Assembly: GCF_030010215.1 (NCBI RefSeq) | Contig: NZ_JASCRR010000016.1 | Span: 1-64,000 of the forward strand | Origin: Tianweitania sp. UT-5YL-CI-8 | GTDB taxonomy: Bacteria > Pseudomonadota > Alphaproteobacteria > Rhizobiales > Rhizobiaceae | DNA length: 64,000 nucleotides | Direction of reading: 5' to 3' | In this document: positions 43,062-53,525 of the stretch, in pieces | Layout: every line of letters starts with the position of its first letter | Position numbering within the stretch: the first letter of the stretch is position 1 | Position numbers and translations under genes: made by a program | The notes under the pieces: generated by a model | Database searches by the model: none | What the model was told of the DNA's origin: nothing | Seen by the model: the letters and a program-made list of their open reading frames with translations, nothing else

Positions 43062-43679
43062 TCACCGCGCCAGCTCCTTCAGCCCGAGCCGGATGAGCTG
43101 GGAGGAATCGGCATCCTCGCCTGCAGTTTTCAGGGCCGATGCGATGGCGTTCGCGGCGATGTCGCGGGAGTAGCCGAGATTGACCAGCGCCGACACAGCA
43201 TCGGCTATCGGTGCCGGCGCCACGCCCTCGCCGAGTTCCTGCTTGAGCCCTATGGTGCCCGTCGCCTCGCCCGTGAAGGCCGGCGCCTTGGTCTTGAGTT
43301 CGGTGACGATGCGCTCCGCCACTTTCTTGCCGACTCCAGGCGCGCGGCTGACCATGGCGATGTCGCGCAGCGCAATAGCATTGGCCAGTTCAGGCGGTGT
43401 CAGCGTCGACAGCACGGCCAGTGCCACCTTGGCTCCGACGCCCTGGACGTTGTTCAAAAGCAGCCGGAACCATTCGCGCTCGAGCTGCGACTGGAATCCA
43501 TAGAGCCGGATCATGTCCTCGCGCACATAGGTTTCGATGAAAAGCACTACCGCCTCGCCGGCATGCATCGTTGCCAGCGTGCGCGTCGAGCAAAACGCGA
43601 CATAACCCACGCCGTGCACGTCGACGACGCATGAGTCCTCGCCGATCTCGTCGACCGTGCCTTTAAGCTTGCCGATCAT
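43062..43679 (-). CDS. ruvA: Holliday-junction DNA-binding protein RuvA
   Basis: A 205-residue RuvA. Domain I OB fold ([20 protein letters not shown]), helix-hairpin-helix domain II ([40 protein letters not shown]), and domain III ([20 protein letters not shown]) that contacts RuvB. Start MIGK at 43679 is chosen, 7 bases after the upstream PIN-toxin stop; the frame is open further but only across that toxin gene. Confidence 0.94.
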   Translation of the reverse strand: MIGKLKGTVDEIGEDSCVVDVHGVGYVAFCSTRTLATMHAGEAVVLFIETYVREDMIRLYGFQSQLEREWFRLLLNNVQGVGAKVALAVLSTLTPPELANAIALRDIAMVSRAPGVGKKVAERIVTELKTKAPAFTGEATGTIGLKQELGEGVAPAPIADAVSALVNLGYSRDIAANAIASALKTAGEDADSSQLIRLGLKELAR

Positions 43680-43686
43680 CTGAACC

Positions 43687-44100
43687 TCATGAGTGGCTAT
43701 CGGGAGAAACAAGCTCCACCTGCGGGAAATAGGTGCGGTAGCGGCGGGTATCGCGCGTCATGAGGCGATGCCCGGCCACGGTGGCATGCGCGCCGATTAG
43801 AAAATCCGGCAAGGTCTGCGCACGTCCGCCGCCTCTGGCACGGTAGTCGCGATGCGCCCAACCCGCGATCGGCGCAGCGTCCGCTGGTATATTCTCGAAC
43901 GTCCACAATGCGGAGACGAAGACAGCGTTGAAGTTTTCCAACGTTTTGAACGCGTGTGCGACCTCGGCCGCGATGACGACGTTGTAGACCAACCCGCCAC
44001 GCGACAACGCACTGCCGATTGCGCCTCTAGCCCAATCCTTCCAAGGCGATTCAGGCTCCAGAAGGTCGATGATGATGTTGGAGTCAATCAGCGTAGCCAT
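43687..44100 (-). CDS. PIN-domain toxin (VapC-like), second module
   Basis: A 137-residue PIN-domain protein, clearly different from the other PIN toxin in this locus. Active-site acids: Asp6 in [12 protein letters not shown], Glu in [24 protein letters not shown], and [14 protein letters not shown]. Its ATG lies inside the end of the antitoxin gene (17-base overlap), and its stop is 7 bases before ruvA. Confidence 0.84.
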   Translation of the reverse strand: MATLIDSNIIIDLLEPESPWKDWARGAIGSALSRGGLVYNVVIAAEVAHAFKTLENFNAVFVSALWTFENIPADAAPIAGWAHRDYRARGGGRAQTLPDFLIGAHATVAGHRLMTRDTRRYRTYFPQVELVSPDSHS

Positions 44101-44344
44101 CGCCGCCTCGGGTCAGGGTCATGATCTCGTCCGAGGTGAGGCCGCCGTCACTTGTGCCTTCCACTTTGGCGAACCAATCCTCCAGGCTGCGGTGCAAAAC
44201 GCTTTCCCGCCCGCCCGGTACCCTTACAAGTTCTACGACGCCATCCGCACGCTGGACGAAATCGACCTCCGTGCCCGGCATGATGCCGAGCTTGAGCCGG
44301 ATGTTCCGGGGAATCGTAACCTGGCCTTTTTCCGTCACGCGCAT
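44084..44344 (-). CDS. AbrB/MazE-type antitoxin, second module
   Basis: An 86-residue antitoxin: AbrB domain MRVTEKGQVTIPRNIRLKLG followed by IMPGTEVDFVQRADGVVELV, then a C-terminal toxin-binding region SLEDWFAKVEGTSDGG. A perfect 9-base inverted repeat touches its start codon. It lies 64 bases downstream of ruvC. Confidence 0.85.
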   Translation of the reverse strand: MRVTEKGQVTIPRNIRLKLGIMPGTEVDFVQRADGVVELVRVPGGRESVLHRSLEDWFAKVEGTSDGGLTSDEIMTLTRGGDGYAD

Positions 44345-44367
44345 GGTAATACCTCTGCGGTATTACC
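44345..44367. promoter_or_regulatory. Perfect inverted repeat abutting the second antitoxin start codon
   Basis: GGTAATACC (44345-44353) and GGTATTACC (44359-44367) are perfect complements separated by five bases. On the minus strand the sequence runs GGTAATACC-GCAGA-GGTATTACC-ATG, so the only ribosome-binding-like GAGG lies across loop and arm. It may be an operator for the antitoxin and also an mRNA hairpin that hides the ribosome binding site. Confidence 0.65.
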
Positions 44368-44408
44368 TATCCGACGACCGTGAACAAGTCAAGAACATGC
44401 CGACAGCT

Positions 44409-44924
44409 TCATCCTGCCAGTTCGGCCCTGAGCCGGTAGGCCGGGCTTTGTCGGTGATGTGCATGGCAGATGGCGATAGCCAGTGCGTCGGCGGCATCCT
44501 CGGTATCGAAGCTCGCCTTGGGCATCAGTACCTTGACCATCATGACGATCTGCTTCTTGTCGCCGTGACCGACGCCGATCACCGCCTTCTTCACCGCATT
44601 TGGCGCGTATTCGGCAACCGTCAGGCCCGCCAGTGCCGGCACCAGCATGGCGATGCCCCGCGCCTGCCCGAGCTTCAAGGTCGCCGCGGCGTCGCGATTG
44701 ACGAAAGTGGCTTCGACAGCCGCTTCATGCGGCTTCAGCGAATGGATGACTTCGGAAAGCCCGTCATGCAACTGGCACAGCCGCGTCGCCAGGCTCATCT
44801 TTTCATCGGACCGGACCGTGCCGGCAGCGACGAAACGCAACGAGTTCCCCAGACTTTCCACAACGCCCCAACCGGTGCGGCGCAGGCCGGGATCGATGCC
44901 GATGATACGAATCGCTTCCGTCAT
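44409..44924 (-). CDS. ruvC: Holliday-junction endonuclease RuvC
   Basis: A 171-residue RNase-H-fold resolvase. Catalytic acids: Asp in [17 protein letters not shown], Glu in [20 protein letters not shown], and the [17 protein letters not shown] motif. It cuts junctions handed over by RuvAB. It is the first ruv gene in transcription order, followed by a toxin-antitoxin module instead of ruvA. Confidence 0.94.
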   Translation of the reverse strand: MTEAIRIIGIDPGLRRTGWGVVESLGNSLRFVAAGTVRSDEKMSLATRLCQLHDGLSEVIHSLKPHEAAVEATFVNRDAAATLKLGQARGIAMLVPALAGLTVAEYAPNAVKKAVIGVGHGDKKQIVMMVKVLMPKASFDTEDAADALAIAICHAHHRQSPAYRLRAELAG

Positions 44925-44983
44925 GCCCGAACCTTATCTTTCGAGCGCCACGAAGCCAGCGAAATGTGAACAAACCGAAAACG

Positions 44984-45508
44984 TCAGCCGCGGCCGAAAG
45001 CCGTGTTCAGCAGCGTGATCTGGTCGGAAACCGGGTTCTGCGACCGGTGCGGAAACGGCGTGAACCCGTTGCCGTAAATTTCGTCGTCCATGCGCCGCAC
45101 CAGCGATTGCAGACGGAGCGAACGGCGGACGAGGCCGATGAAGTCTTCGGGCAACTCGCCCCAGCCGAGCGCGTCTTCATGCGCCGATGCGGTATCGAGC
45201 CGAACCTTGGCCTTCTCGGACGCAACCTGGTCGCGGGTCATTTCGCCAGAATTGGCGGCACGCTGAAGCAACAGCCAGGAGGCAACCTGCATGAGCCGCG
45301 TGGTCAGCCGCATCGATTCCGCCGCATACAGCGTCGCCGCGTTGCGCGACAGCCGCTTGGCTTCGGCGCGACCCTTGCCGTCGAGATATTCGGCTGCATT
45401 CTCAACCAGCCCCATGCCCTCTTCATAAAGCGGCTTGAAGGATTGCGAAAACACGCGATGCTCGGCCAGCTTGATCGTGTTCGGGCTCGTGGCGAAAGGC
45501 TCGTTCAT
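44984..45508 (-). CDS. DUF1465-family protein
   Basis: A 174-residue mostly helical protein with the alphaproteobacterial DUF1465 pattern: FKPLYEEGMGLVENAAEYLD, TLYAAESMRLTTRLMQVASW, GELPEDFIGLVRRSLRLQSL, RRMDDEIYG. Function is not established; relatives are linked to cell-cycle or morphology regulation only loosely. Start at 45508 is preferred because AGGA lies 7 bases upstream; a Met 15 bases earlier lacks one. Confidence 0.8.
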   Translation of the reverse strand: MNEPFATSPNTIKLAEHRVFSQSFKPLYEEGMGLVENAAEYLDGKGRAEAKRLSRNAATLYAAESMRLTTRLMQVASWLLLQRAANSGEMTRDQVASEKAKVRLDTASAHEDALGWGELPEDFIGLVRRSLRLQSLVRRMDDEIYGNGFTPFPHRSQNPVSDQITLLNTAFGRG

Positions 45509-45687
45509 CAAAAATTCCTGCATCCCCGCTAAACGGCATATCAGCCTGTTCCGGCTGTTTCGACCGCTTCGACCCCAACTCTTGCGAGAAGATGGTGGAA
45601 AATGCGCTTACCCCCCATTGAAGGCAAGCTTATGTTTAACAGAAGGTTAACGGGAATAAATGAACAGCCTCAGGCTGTGATAAAAAT

Positions 45688-45708
45688 GAAAAATCCGTTC
45701 TGAAACGG
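45688..45708 (-). terminator. Rho-independent terminator after the DUF1223 gene
   Basis: On the minus strand CCGTT and AACGG form a 5-base stem (45695-45708) with loop TCAG, followed by ATTTTTTC. It lies about 29 bases past the stop of the DUF1223 gene. A second short hairpin (ACAGCC/GGCTGT at about 45664-45678) lies beyond it. Confidence 0.55.
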
Positions 45709-45736
45709 CACAATGTGTGACTTGAAATGGGACGCC

Positions 45737-46510
45737 CTACTGCGGTGCGGCGGCCGAATCAAAGTTACGCACAACCACCGCGCCGAGAATGGCGCCCGGC
45801 AGTCCATCCTTGTCGACTTCCTGCAGCAAGACGGCGCATCCGCCCTTTTTGCCCATCAGTTTTTTCGGCAGTTCGAAGCGTGAAGCCTTGCCATGCCACA
45901 TGCCTACCGTCTGGATGTCAGTGACGGAATTCCAGTAGGTGACTTGGCGACCCTGGTTCTCGCCGCGATCGATGGTGATGGGCCGCGGCGCATCGAAATG
46001 CACTAGGACAAGGTGGGCTTCTTTGTCACTGGGAAACTGGCCATCAGCCGATGCTCCGGTTTCGATCAGCATGCTGTCGCCCTGCTTGCTGATGCTGATC
46101 GGCACACTCAAGCCATTACCGTCAGACTGCATCTTGCCCAGCGTGTCGGCAAGCGCCTGCCTCTTCGCGCCATTGACGTGAGCGCGGCCATTGACCACGG
46201 CTTGTGGTGTATATACCGACCGCGACTTGAAAGACCGCATATAGTCGTTCTGGCGCGCCGTGTTGTCCTCGGTCGCAAGCGTGTCGCGCCAGCCGAGATA
46301 GTCCCAATAGTTGACGTGATAAGCGAGCGCAACGATGTCGGGGCGCTTGGCATATTCGGAAAACAGCGCGTCGGCAGGCGGGCAGGAATTGCAGCCCTGA
46401 CTGGTGAACAGCTCGACCACGCCCACAGGCTTGCTGTCTTCGGCACAAGCCGAACCCGCAAAGGCCGATGCTGCCAGCATAACTGCCAGCTTGATGAAAA
46501 TGCGCCTCAT
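45737..46510 (-). CDS. DUF1223-family exported thioredoxin-like protein
   Basis: A 257-residue secreted protein. Signal peptide MRRIFIKLAVMLAASAFAGS with cleavage near CAED, then VVELFTSQGCNSCPPADALF with a redox-type Cys-x-x-Cys, WRDTLATEDNTARQNDYMRS, SVYTPQAVVNGRAHVNG and C-terminal VLLQEVDKDGLPGAILGAVV. This is DUF1223, probably a periplasmic thiol-redox protein. The start at 46510 is chosen for the signal peptide; the frame is open 75 bases further up. Confidence 0.83.
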   Translation of the reverse strand: MRRIFIKLAVMLAASAFAGSACAEDSKPVGVVELFTSQGCNSCPPADALFSEYAKRPDIVALAYHVNYWDYLGWRDTLATEDNTARQNDYMRSFKSRSVYTPQAVVNGRAHVNGAKRQALADTLGKMQSDGNGLSVPISISKQGDSMLIETGASADGQFPSDKEAHLVLVHFDAPRPITIDRGENQGRQVTYWNSVTDIQTVGMWHGKASRFELPKKLMGKKGGCAVLLQEVDKDGLPGAILGAVVVRNFDSAAAPQ

Positions 46511-46686
46511 GATCGTTCCGCTATTCCCGCAGCTTTTCGCTGACATTGTTTTTGTCGCCGGATGTTTGTCAGAAGACAGCATCAACAGGAAGTCACGTTG
46601 CGGTGAAATTTTTCATGCGACGTTGAAAGTGCCTGGCCCACACTAACGGAAAGTTGGCGAATCCTTTCTAAAGCTCACATTTCAGG

Positions 46687-47370
46687 ATGAGGATGACCGG
46701 CATGGACCTTTTCGCCTCGATCGACCTTTATTGCGAACGGCTCGACGCCGGCTTCTGGTCGGAGCCGGTCAATTTCCTGTCCAACCTGTTCTTCGTCGCT
46801 GCCGGTCTCTGGGGCATCCACCAGGTTCGCCGGCGCCGAACGGGCGGCTTTGCTGAACTGATGGGCTGGTGGGTGGTCGCCATAGGCATCGGCTCGGGCC
46901 TGTTCCACAGCTTCGCCAACCGCCTCACTATCTGGGCCGATATCGTCCCCATCGCCACCTTCACCCTCGCCTACACGCTGTTCTGCCTGCGGCGTTTCAT
47001 GGGCATGCGCTGGGGCATGGCGATTGCGATCTTCCTGGCGTTTTATGCCGTCGTCGGATTCGCGACCTATATGGTGCCGGAATGGTTGCGGCTCGCCACC
47101 AACGGCAGCACCGGCTACCTGCCGCCCTTCCTGGCGCTGATCTTCTTCGGCATTCTCGTCATCCGCAGCGGCAATCCGGCTGGATGGTACAACATCATGG
47201 CTGCGATGATCTTCATCGGGTCGGTCAGCTTCCGGATGATCGATCCGGTCGTCTGCGAGGCGCTGCCGATCGGCACGCACTTCCTCTGGCACACATTCAA
47301 CGCCCTGATGCTCGGCGTCGTTCTCGCCGCGGTCGCCAAATACGGCGCCCCGCGCAGAGTGTACCACTGA
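46687..47370 (+). CDS. Ceramidase-domain (CREST superfamily) membrane protein
   Basis: A 227-residue protein with about seven membrane helices. Putative catalytic metal-site residues of alkaline-ceramidase-like CREST proteins are present: Ser and His in GIGSGLFHSFANR, Asp in WADIVPIATF, and His-x-x-x-His in THFLWHTFN. It should hydrolyse an amide or related lipid bond in the membrane, but a bacterial substrate is not established. The start could be any of three Met codons (46687, 46693, 46702). Confidence 0.78.
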   Translation: MRMTGMDLFASIDLYCERLDAGFWSEPVNFLSNLFFVAAGLWGIHQVRRRRTGGFAELMGWWVVAIGIGSGLFHSFANRLTIWADIVPIATFTLAYTLFCLRRFMGMRWGMAIAIFLAFYAVVGFATYMVPEWLRLATNGSTGYLPPFLALIFFGILVIRSGNPAGWYNIMAAMIFIGSVSFRMIDPVVCEALPIGTHFLWHTFNALMLGVVLAAVAKYGAPRRVYH

Positions 47371-47397
47371 AAGGCTTAGCGGACCAACAGCCGGGCA

Positions 47398-49014
47398 CTA
47401 GTGCCGGAAGTGCCGAACGCCGGTGAACACCATGGCGATGCCGCGTTCGTCGGCAGCGGCGATGACCTCGTCGTCACGCATCGAGCCCCCGGGCTGGATC
47501 GCAGCGGTCGCGCCCGCGTCGATGGCTGAAAGCAAGCCGTCGGCAAAGGGGAAGAAAGCGTCTGAGGCCACCACCGAACCAACGGTCAACGCCTCTTTTA
47601 GTCCGGCTGCCTCGGCGGCATCGAACGCCTTACGAGCAGCGATGCGCGAGGAATCCACCCGGCTCATCTGGCCGGCGCCAATGCCGACCGTGGCAAGGTC
47701 CTTGGCGTAGACGATTGCGTTGGACTTGACGTGCTTTGCGATGCGGAAGGCGAATTTCAGGTCTTCCCATTCGCGCTGCGTCGGCTGGCGCTTGGTCACC
47801 ACGCTCAGTTCCAGATTGTCGACGATGGCGTTGTCACGCGACTGCACCAGCAATCCACCCGCCACCGATTTGACCGTCAGGCCGGCGCGGTCCGCATCCG
47901 GCAATCCGCCGGTGACCAGAAGGCGCAGGTTCTTCTTGGAGGCCACGATGGCGCGCGCTTCCTCGGTGGCGTCGGGGGCGATGATCACCTCGGTAAAGAT
48001 CTTGACGATCTCCTCGGCCGCCTCGGCGTCGAGAATGCGGTTCAGCGCCACGATACCGCCGAAGGCCGATACCGGGTCGCAGGCCAGCGCCTTCTCATAG
48101 GCGGCCTTCAGCGTAACGCCTTCCGCCACGCCGCAGGGGTTGGCATGCTTGATGATGGCGACGGCCGCCGTGCGGACGGGATCGAACTCACCGACCAGTT
48201 CGAAGGCGGCATCCGTGTCGTTGATGTTGTTGTAGGACAGCTGCTTGCCCTGAAGCTGCCGTGCGGTGGCGACGCCCGGACGCTGATCGCCGGTCAGGTA
48301 GAAGCCGGCGTTCTGGTGCGGGTTTTCGCCGTAGCGCATCACGCTTTCCAGCGTGCCGCCGAAAGCGCGCCATTTCGGCTGATTGATGTCCAGTGTCTCG
48401 GCGAACCAGTTCGAGATTGCCGCATCATAGGCGGCGGTGCGCGAAAACGCCTTGGCGGCGAGTTCCTTGCGCAGGGACAGCGGCAGGCTGCCATTGTTGG
48501 CCTTGATCGCCTCGATCACGCGGGGATAGTCGGCCGGGTCGGTGACAACAGCGACATAGGCATGGTTCTTGGCCGATGCCCGCACCATGGCTGGGCCGCC
48601 TATGTCGATGTTCTCGACCACCGAGGCATAGTCGCCGCCCGAACGCATCACCTCTTCGAACGGATAGAGGTTCACCACCACCAGATCGATCGGCTGGATG
48701 TTGTGCTCAGTCATGGCAGCCGCGTGCTCGGCGTCGTCACGGATGGCCAGCAGCCCGCCATGCACCGACGGATGCAGCGTCTTGACCCGGCCGTCCATGA
48801 TCTCAGGAAACCCGGTCAGATCCGAGACGTCTCGAACGGCGATGCCGGCTTCCGCGATGCTTTTGGCCGTACCGCCGGTCGACACCAGCTCGACGTCGAT
48901 ATTGCTCAGCGCCCTGGCAAAATCGACGAGACCGGTCTTGTCGGACACCGACAGCAGCGCACGCCGCAGTGGGACGAGATCGGGAGCGGGAATTCTTTTG
49001 GAAGCGACGGCCAT
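47398..49014 (-). CDS. purH: Bifunctional AICAR transformylase/IMP cyclohydrolase
   Basis: A 538-residue enzyme for the last two steps of purine synthesis. The N-terminal IMP cyclohydrolase domain shows [36 protein letters not shown] and [18 protein letters not shown]. The C-terminal transformylase domain shows [25 protein letters not shown] and [11 protein letters not shown], ending [14 protein letters not shown]. Start at 49014 has AAAGGCG upstream and gives the usual family length. Confidence 0.95.
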   Translation of the reverse strand: MAVASKRIPAPDLVPLRRALLSVSDKTGLVDFARALSNIDVELVSTGGTAKSIAEAGIAVRDVSDLTGFPEIMDGRVKTLHPSVHGGLLAIRDDAEHAAAMTEHNIQPIDLVVVNLYPFEEVMRSGGDYASVVENIDIGGPAMVRASAKNHAYVAVVTDPADYPRVIEAIKANNGSLPLSLRKELAAKAFSRTAAYDAAISNWFAETLDINQPKWRAFGGTLESVMRYGENPHQNAGFYLTGDQRPGVATARQLQGKQLSYNNINDTDAAFELVGEFDPVRTAAVAIIKHANPCGVAEGVTLKAAYEKALACDPVSAFGGIVALNRILDAEAAEEIVKIFTEVIIAPDATEEARAIVASKKNLRLLVTGGLPDADRAGLTVKSVAGGLLVQSRDNAIVDNLELSVVTKRQPTQREWEDLKFAFRIAKHVKSNAIVYAKDLATVGIGAGQMSRVDSSRIAARKAFDAAEAAGLKEALTVGSVVASDAFFPFADGLLSAIDAGATAAIQPGGSMRDDEVIAAADERGIAMVFTGVRHFRH

Positions 49015-49169
49015 GCCGGAAACGCCTTTCGGAAGTTGCTGGCGCGCTCCAAAACCATGGGACGCCCGCTGGAAACGGATGGCGGGGCCGTACCACATGG
49101 AGCCGGGAAATCAAGGTTTTCAGCCGCTTTGGCCACACCGGACTATGGCTTTCGACAGTTTATGTCGTG

Positions 49170-50882
49170 TTATGCCTTGCCGGGGCTTTCGATCCGCTCA
49201 AAACGCCAGTTGACCGTGCTGACTTCCTGCAAGGGCAGGGCCAGTACCAGTTGGCGGCAGCGGCGCGGTCCGCTCAACCCGGCGAAATAGATCGACTCTT
49301 CGATCTGCGGCTCGACCTCGTCGGCGGTGAACACCCAGCCGTCGCCCCCCGGCGCGCGCAGAATGAGGCGGTCGCCTGGCTGCCGGTATAGGTCGATATC
49401 GGGATGGATGTGGAACCGGATGGCGGCATGGTCGCCCTCGGCACGCGCGGCGACCCGGCCGCTGGTGAGGAAGCTGTCGGTGCCCGAAAGCACCGCGCCG
49501 CCTTCGGACAGTACTAGCGCGCGCTCGTGATACAGCCCGAAGCGCGAGGCATAGCCGTCATGGCGGGCAAAGAAGCTCTGGGTACTTTGCGTATCTGTGC
49601 GCTCGCAGGTCACCACGCGCGGTCCCGCTACCAGCGGCTCACCGAGCATCTCGCTGATGCGCTGCGAATGGGCGAAGCGGGCCGACGATGTGTCGTTGAT
49701 GGTCGCGGTCGAATGCGCCGCCGTCGCCCTTGCCAGCGGCCGGAACTCAGGCGCGCCGAAGGTGTCAGTGCCGGCATTGACGACATAATGGTGCCTCCCT
49801 AGGGAAAGCTCGAAGGAGAGGCAGCCGGCATGGGCCGCACCCGAGACCTCGAGAGGAGGGGCAGCACCCGTATCGGCGATGACGGTCGCGTCGCCCATCG
49901 ACAGCCGCTCATAGCCCGAATGCGGTGCATGCAGCAGCGGCGCCCCGCCGGTCTCGTCATGGCGCAGTATGGCGGCCAGCCGGTCTGCAATGGTCACGCC
50001 CATGCCGTTAAACCGGGCGAGACTGCCGTCGCGGTGCCGGAAGAAGCGCAGCGCCGGCAGCATGCGCTCGATAGCGTTGACCAGCGCGTCCGGCGGCGTC
50101 TCGGCCTGGTTGGCATAGGTCTGGCGCAGCGGCAGGAGGTCGGCGAGGATTTCCAGAACCGCCATGGGATTGCGCGAGATATGGCCGCCATCAGGCAGGA
50201 TTTGTCGGTCGAGCTCTTCCGCGAGGTTGCGTGTCGCCGCCCGCAGGGCCGAGGCGGATGTCGGCAGCGACAGCGCCGAGAAGGCGAGCGCGATGCGCGC
50301 CCGCAGCCTGTCTTCGCTGCGCGGCATGCCGCGCACGGTGGAGCGGAGATAGCGGATCTGCAGGGCGAGCGAGCGCAGGAAGCTGCGATAGACCCGCAGT
50401 TCCGCGCCTTGCAGCACGACCGAGGAATGCTGCAGCCATGAAATGATGCGGCGCGCGGTTACGGCGGGGTCCCAGGCCTCTCCGGAAATACGGCCTCCAT
50501 GCATCGCGATCCAGTCCGAAACCAGCGCGCGCGCATTGGCCGACGACAGCTCGGTGCCGGCCGCGCGCATGTGGCGCAGCCAGCGGAAGCCATGCAGGCT
50601 GCGCAGCCAACCGCGATGCGCGACCTCCATCTGGAAGGGCGAGTTGCCGCTGGTTTCGACCAGATAGCCCGACAGCGGAAAACGTCCGTAATAGATTTCG
50701 AGCGCGATCTGCGGATCGGCAAGGCGCAAATCGGGCGGCGCGATCAGCACGCGTTCGGGCGTGCGGCCGGAATACCGCCAGCGATAGGTCGGTCCGGCTC
50801 GCAGGCGTCGTCGCGTCTTGCGCCAAAACTCTCTGGCGACGAGCGCCCAAAGGCGCGTCGTATCCTCCGCCAAAATGGTCAA
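49170..50882 (-). CDS. Heparinase II/III-like protein
   Basis: A protein of about 570 residues. The N-terminal half is helical (YYGRFPLSGYLVETSGNSPF, RGWLRSLHGFRWLRHMRAAG, ARRIISWLQHSSVVLQGAEL). The C-terminal part is a beta-rich heparinase II/III domain (GATVIADTG-like ATVIADTGAAPPLEV, AHAGCLSFELSLGRHHYVVN). Relatives are polysaccharide lyases or structural homologues; no substrate can be named. The best start is TTG 50882, 4 bases after GGAGG; ATT 50876 is an alternative. It lies between rsmB and purH, a conserved rhizobial order. Confidence 0.75.
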   Translation of the reverse strand: MTILAEDTTRLWALVAREFWRKTRRRLRAGPTYRWRYSGRTPERVLIAPPDLRLADPQIALEIYYGRFPLSGYLVETSGNSPFQMEVAHRGWLRSLHGFRWLRHMRAAGTELSSANARALVSDWIAMHGGRISGEAWDPAVTARRIISWLQHSSVVLQGAELRVYRSFLRSLALQIRYLRSTVRGMPRSEDRLRARIALAFSALSLPTSASALRAATRNLAEELDRQILPDGGHISRNPMAVLEILADLLPLRQTYANQAETPPDALVNAIERMLPALRFFRHRDGSLARFNGMGVTIADRLAAILRHDETGGAPLLHAPHSGYERLSMGDATVIADTGAAPPLEVSGAAHAGCLSFELSLGRHHYVVNAGTDTFGAPEFRPLARATAAHSTATINDTSSARFAHSQRISEMLGEPLVAGPRVVTCERTDTQSTQSFFARHDGYASRFGLYHERALVLSEGGAVLSGTDSFLTSGRVAARAEGDHAAIRFHIHPDIDLYRQPGDRLILRAPGGDGWVFTADEVEPQIEESIYFAGLSGPRRCRQLVLALPLQEVSTVNWRFERIESPGKA

Positions 50883-50997
50883 TAATCCTCCTGCCGTCTG
50901 ATTTGAGCGGCAGAACACTCTATTTGATTCCCCGCTTGGTGCGACAGCCCCCAAAGAGGCATCATCCACCGGCCTTTTGCGGTAGCTCGGATTGGGC

Positions 50998-52365
50998 TCA
51001 AAGCCGGCGGAAACGGGCGGCGAAGAAGCCGTCGAGCCCGGAAAGCTCCGGCCTCTCCAGTGCGAGCCCTGCCGGTGTGGTCCTGAGCCAGCCTCGATCG
51101 GTCACGAAGGCTTCCGCGCCCGGCACCTCATCGGTGGAGAAGGCCATCGGCTCGATGCGTCCAGCATGATCGGCGAGAAAGGCGGTCGCCAAGACCTCGC
51201 CTTCGGCAGGATCGAGCGAACAGTTGGAAAACACGATCGTGCCGCCCTGCCGCACAAGATCGATGGAACGGTCGAGCAGCTTGCGCTGCACTGTGGCCAG
51301 CTTGACGATGTCTTCCGGCGTCTTGATCCAAGGCACATCGGGATGCCGCCGCACCGTGCCGGTGGACGAACATGGCGCATCGAGCAGCACGGCGTCGAAA
51401 AGCTCTTTTGGCTCGAAGGCGAGAATATCGCTGACAACCGTCTCGGCTTGCAGTCCCAGTCGTTCCAGATTGCCGGTCAGCCGCTTGAGCCGGTTGCGCG
51501 AAGTGTCGACCGCCGTAACCTCGGCTCCCGAAAGGATCAGCTGCGCGGTCTTGCCGCCGGGCGCCGCGCACAGATCGGCGACGCGCTTGCCCTTGATATC
51601 GCCGAGCAGCCTGGCCGGAAGAGCGGCGGCGGCATCCTGCACCCACCACGCACCTTCGGTGAAGCCCGGCAGTTCGGTCACCCCCGCCGAAAGCTTCTCG
51701 ACACGCACCGAACCGGTCGGCAGCACGATGCCGCCAAGCTTTTCGGCCCATCCGGCAGCGTCCGACTTCACCGAGAAATCCACCGGCGCCTCGCTGCGAT
51801 GGATGGCCAGGATGGCATCCGCGTGATCCTGGCCATAGGCTTCGCGCAGGCGCCCGGCAAACCAGTCCGGCGCATCGCGCATTCTGTCGAGCACAGGCGC
51901 AAGCTCTGCAGCCTTGGCGCGCGCCAGGCTGCGCAGCACGCCGTTGACCAGCCCGGAAAACCGCACCGTGCGCGGATCTTCCTTGGCGTGGGTGACGGCG
52001 AGATCGACGGCGGCACTGTCGGGCACATCGAGGAACAGGATCTGGGCGGCTGCGACATGCAGGATATGCGACAGCGCTGTGGCATTGGCCGGCAGCGGCC
52101 TTTCCAGGCGCTTGGTCAAAAGTGCTGCGATGGTGCCGCGATAGCGCAGCGCCGTCACCAATATGGCCCGCACCAGAGCGCGGTCACGCGGCTCTAGCGC
52201 ACGATATTGCGGATGGCCGTGTTCCTGGTCGGTCATGCCGTCGAGCGGCGTCTTGACGTCGATCACGGCGGCCAGAAGCTTGGCAGCCGTCATGCGCGCC
52301 GCCAGGCCTGGAACGTTGGATCCGGGCCTGGCGGCGTAATGCTTGTGGAAGGGGGCTTCGCTCAA
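50998..52365 (-). CDS. rsmB: 16S rRNA (cytosine-967-C5)-methyltransferase
   Basis: A 455-residue RNA methyltransferase with an N-terminal NusB-like helical domain ([20 protein letters not shown]) and a C-terminal Rossmann methyltransferase domain. SAM loop [13 protein letters not shown], catalytic region [20 protein letters not shown] with Cys332, and [12 protein letters not shown] with Cys382. It methylates C967 of 16S rRNA. It overlaps htpX by 4 bases. Confidence 0.9.
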   Translation of the reverse strand: MSEAPFHKHYAARPGSNVPGLAARMTAAKLLAAVIDVKTPLDGMTDQEHGHPQYRALEPRDRALVRAILVTALRYRGTIAALLTKRLERPLPANATALSHILHVAAAQILFLDVPDSAAVDLAVTHAKEDPRTVRFSGLVNGVLRSLARAKAAELAPVLDRMRDAPDWFAGRLREAYGQDHADAILAIHRSEAPVDFSVKSDAAGWAEKLGGIVLPTGSVRVEKLSAGVTELPGFTEGAWWVQDAAAALPARLLGDIKGKRVADLCAAPGGKTAQLILSGAEVTAVDTSRNRLKRLTGNLERLGLQAETVVSDILAFEPKELFDAVLLDAPCSSTGTVRRHPDVPWIKTPEDIVKLATVQRKLLDRSIDLVRQGGTIVFSNCSLDPAEGEVLATAFLADHAGRIEPMAFSTDEVPGAEAFVTDRGWLRTTPAGLALERPELSGLDGFFAARFRRL

Positions 52366-53411
52366 GACCTCGGCCTCTTCGGGCCGGTGGGATTACGACC
52401 CCAGGGATTGGGGCGCGGCTGCTCAGGCGCCATCGGCTGCTTCGGCTGGGAGGGGCGGCCGCCCCATGGGCCGGCAGTCGGCGTCTCCGGTTGGCGCGGT
52501 GCGGACTGGCGCGGCTGGACGGATGCGCTTGGCGCGGGCTGGTTTGTCGCCTGCGGTTGCCTCCCCACGCCCGCGCGCGCCATCTCCTGAAGCGCTGCGA
52601 TGCGGTTGTCGGTGTTGGGATGGGTGGAGAACAGATTGTCCATGCGCTGACCGGACAGCGGATTGATGATGAACATATGCGCCGCAGCTGGGTTGCGTTC
52701 CGCATCGGGATTGTGGATCTGCTGAACGCTGCGGGCGATCTTGTCCAAAGCCGAGGCGAGCCATAACGGGTTGCCGCAAATCTCCGCGCCGCGCCGGTCG
52801 GCGGAATATTCCCGCGTCCGGCTGATGGCCATCTGCACGACCATCGCCGCCAGGGGCGCGACGATCATCGCCACCAGCACACCGACGAAGCCGAGCGGAT
52901 TGTTGTTGTCGCGGTTGCCGCCGAAGAAGAAGGCGAAGTTGCCGAGCATGGAAATCGCGCCGGCAAGCGTCGCGGTGATCGTCATGATCAGCGTGTCGCG
53001 GTTCTGCACATGGGCGAGCTCATGCGCCATGACGCCGGCGACTTCCTCTTGCGACAGCCGCTGCAAAAGCCCCGTCGTGGCGGCAACCGCGGCATTCTGC
53101 GGATTGCGGCCGGTGGCAAAGGCGTTGGGCTGCGGATTGTCGATCAGATACACCTTCGGCATCGGCAGTTCGGCACGCTCGGCCAAAGCCTTCACGATAC
53201 CGAAATATTCCGGGGCGTTGCGCTCGTCGACCTCCACCGCATGGTTCATGCGCAGAACCATCTTGTCGGCATTCCAATAGCTGAACAGGTTCATGCCGGC
53301 TGCGACCACAAACGCGATCATCATGCCGCCCGATCCGCCGATGAGATAGCCGACACCCATGAACAGCGCCGTCATTGCCGCTAGAAGCATCGCCGTCCGC
53401 ATGATGTTCAT
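52362..53411 (-). CDS. htpX: Membrane zinc metalloprotease HtpX
   Basis: A 349-residue M48 peptidase. Two N-terminal membrane helices ([35 protein letters not shown]), zinc motif HELAH at 130-134, two further hydrophobic segments after it, and a third zinc ligand in [16 protein letters not shown] long Pro/Gln-rich tail (about 285-349) exceeds the compact E. coli protein and is usual in rhizobia. It degrades misfolded inner-membrane proteins under stress. Confidence 0.92.
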   Translation of the reverse strand: MNIMRTAMLLAAMTALFMGVGYLIGGSGGMMIAFVVAAGMNLFSYWNADKMVLRMNHAVEVDERNAPEYFGIVKALAERAELPMPKVYLIDNPQPNAFATGRNPQNAAVAATTGLLQRLSQEEVAGVMAHELAHVQNRDTLIMTITATLAGAISMLGNFAFFFGGNRDNNNPLGFVGVLVAMIVAPLAAMVVQMAISRTREYSADRRGAEICGNPLWLASALDKIARSVQQIHNPDAERNPAAAHMFIINPLSGQRMDNLFSTHPNTDNRIAALQEMARAGVGRQPQATNQPAPSASVQPRQSAPRQPETPTAGPWGGRPSQPKQPMAPEQPRPNPWGRNPTGPKRPRS

Positions 53412-53525
53412 CGCCTACTCCATATCCGTGGCGCCGCTTTTGCCCGATTGGGGTCGAATGCGGCACGCGCCTCCGCTATATGATGGGAGATAGGTGCACA
53501 TGTTTCAATTGTTGCGGGAAGTCCA

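Noticed and set aside
47731-49290. 519-codon plus-strand open frame
   Set aside because: Antisense to purH over nearly its whole length; purH is certain.
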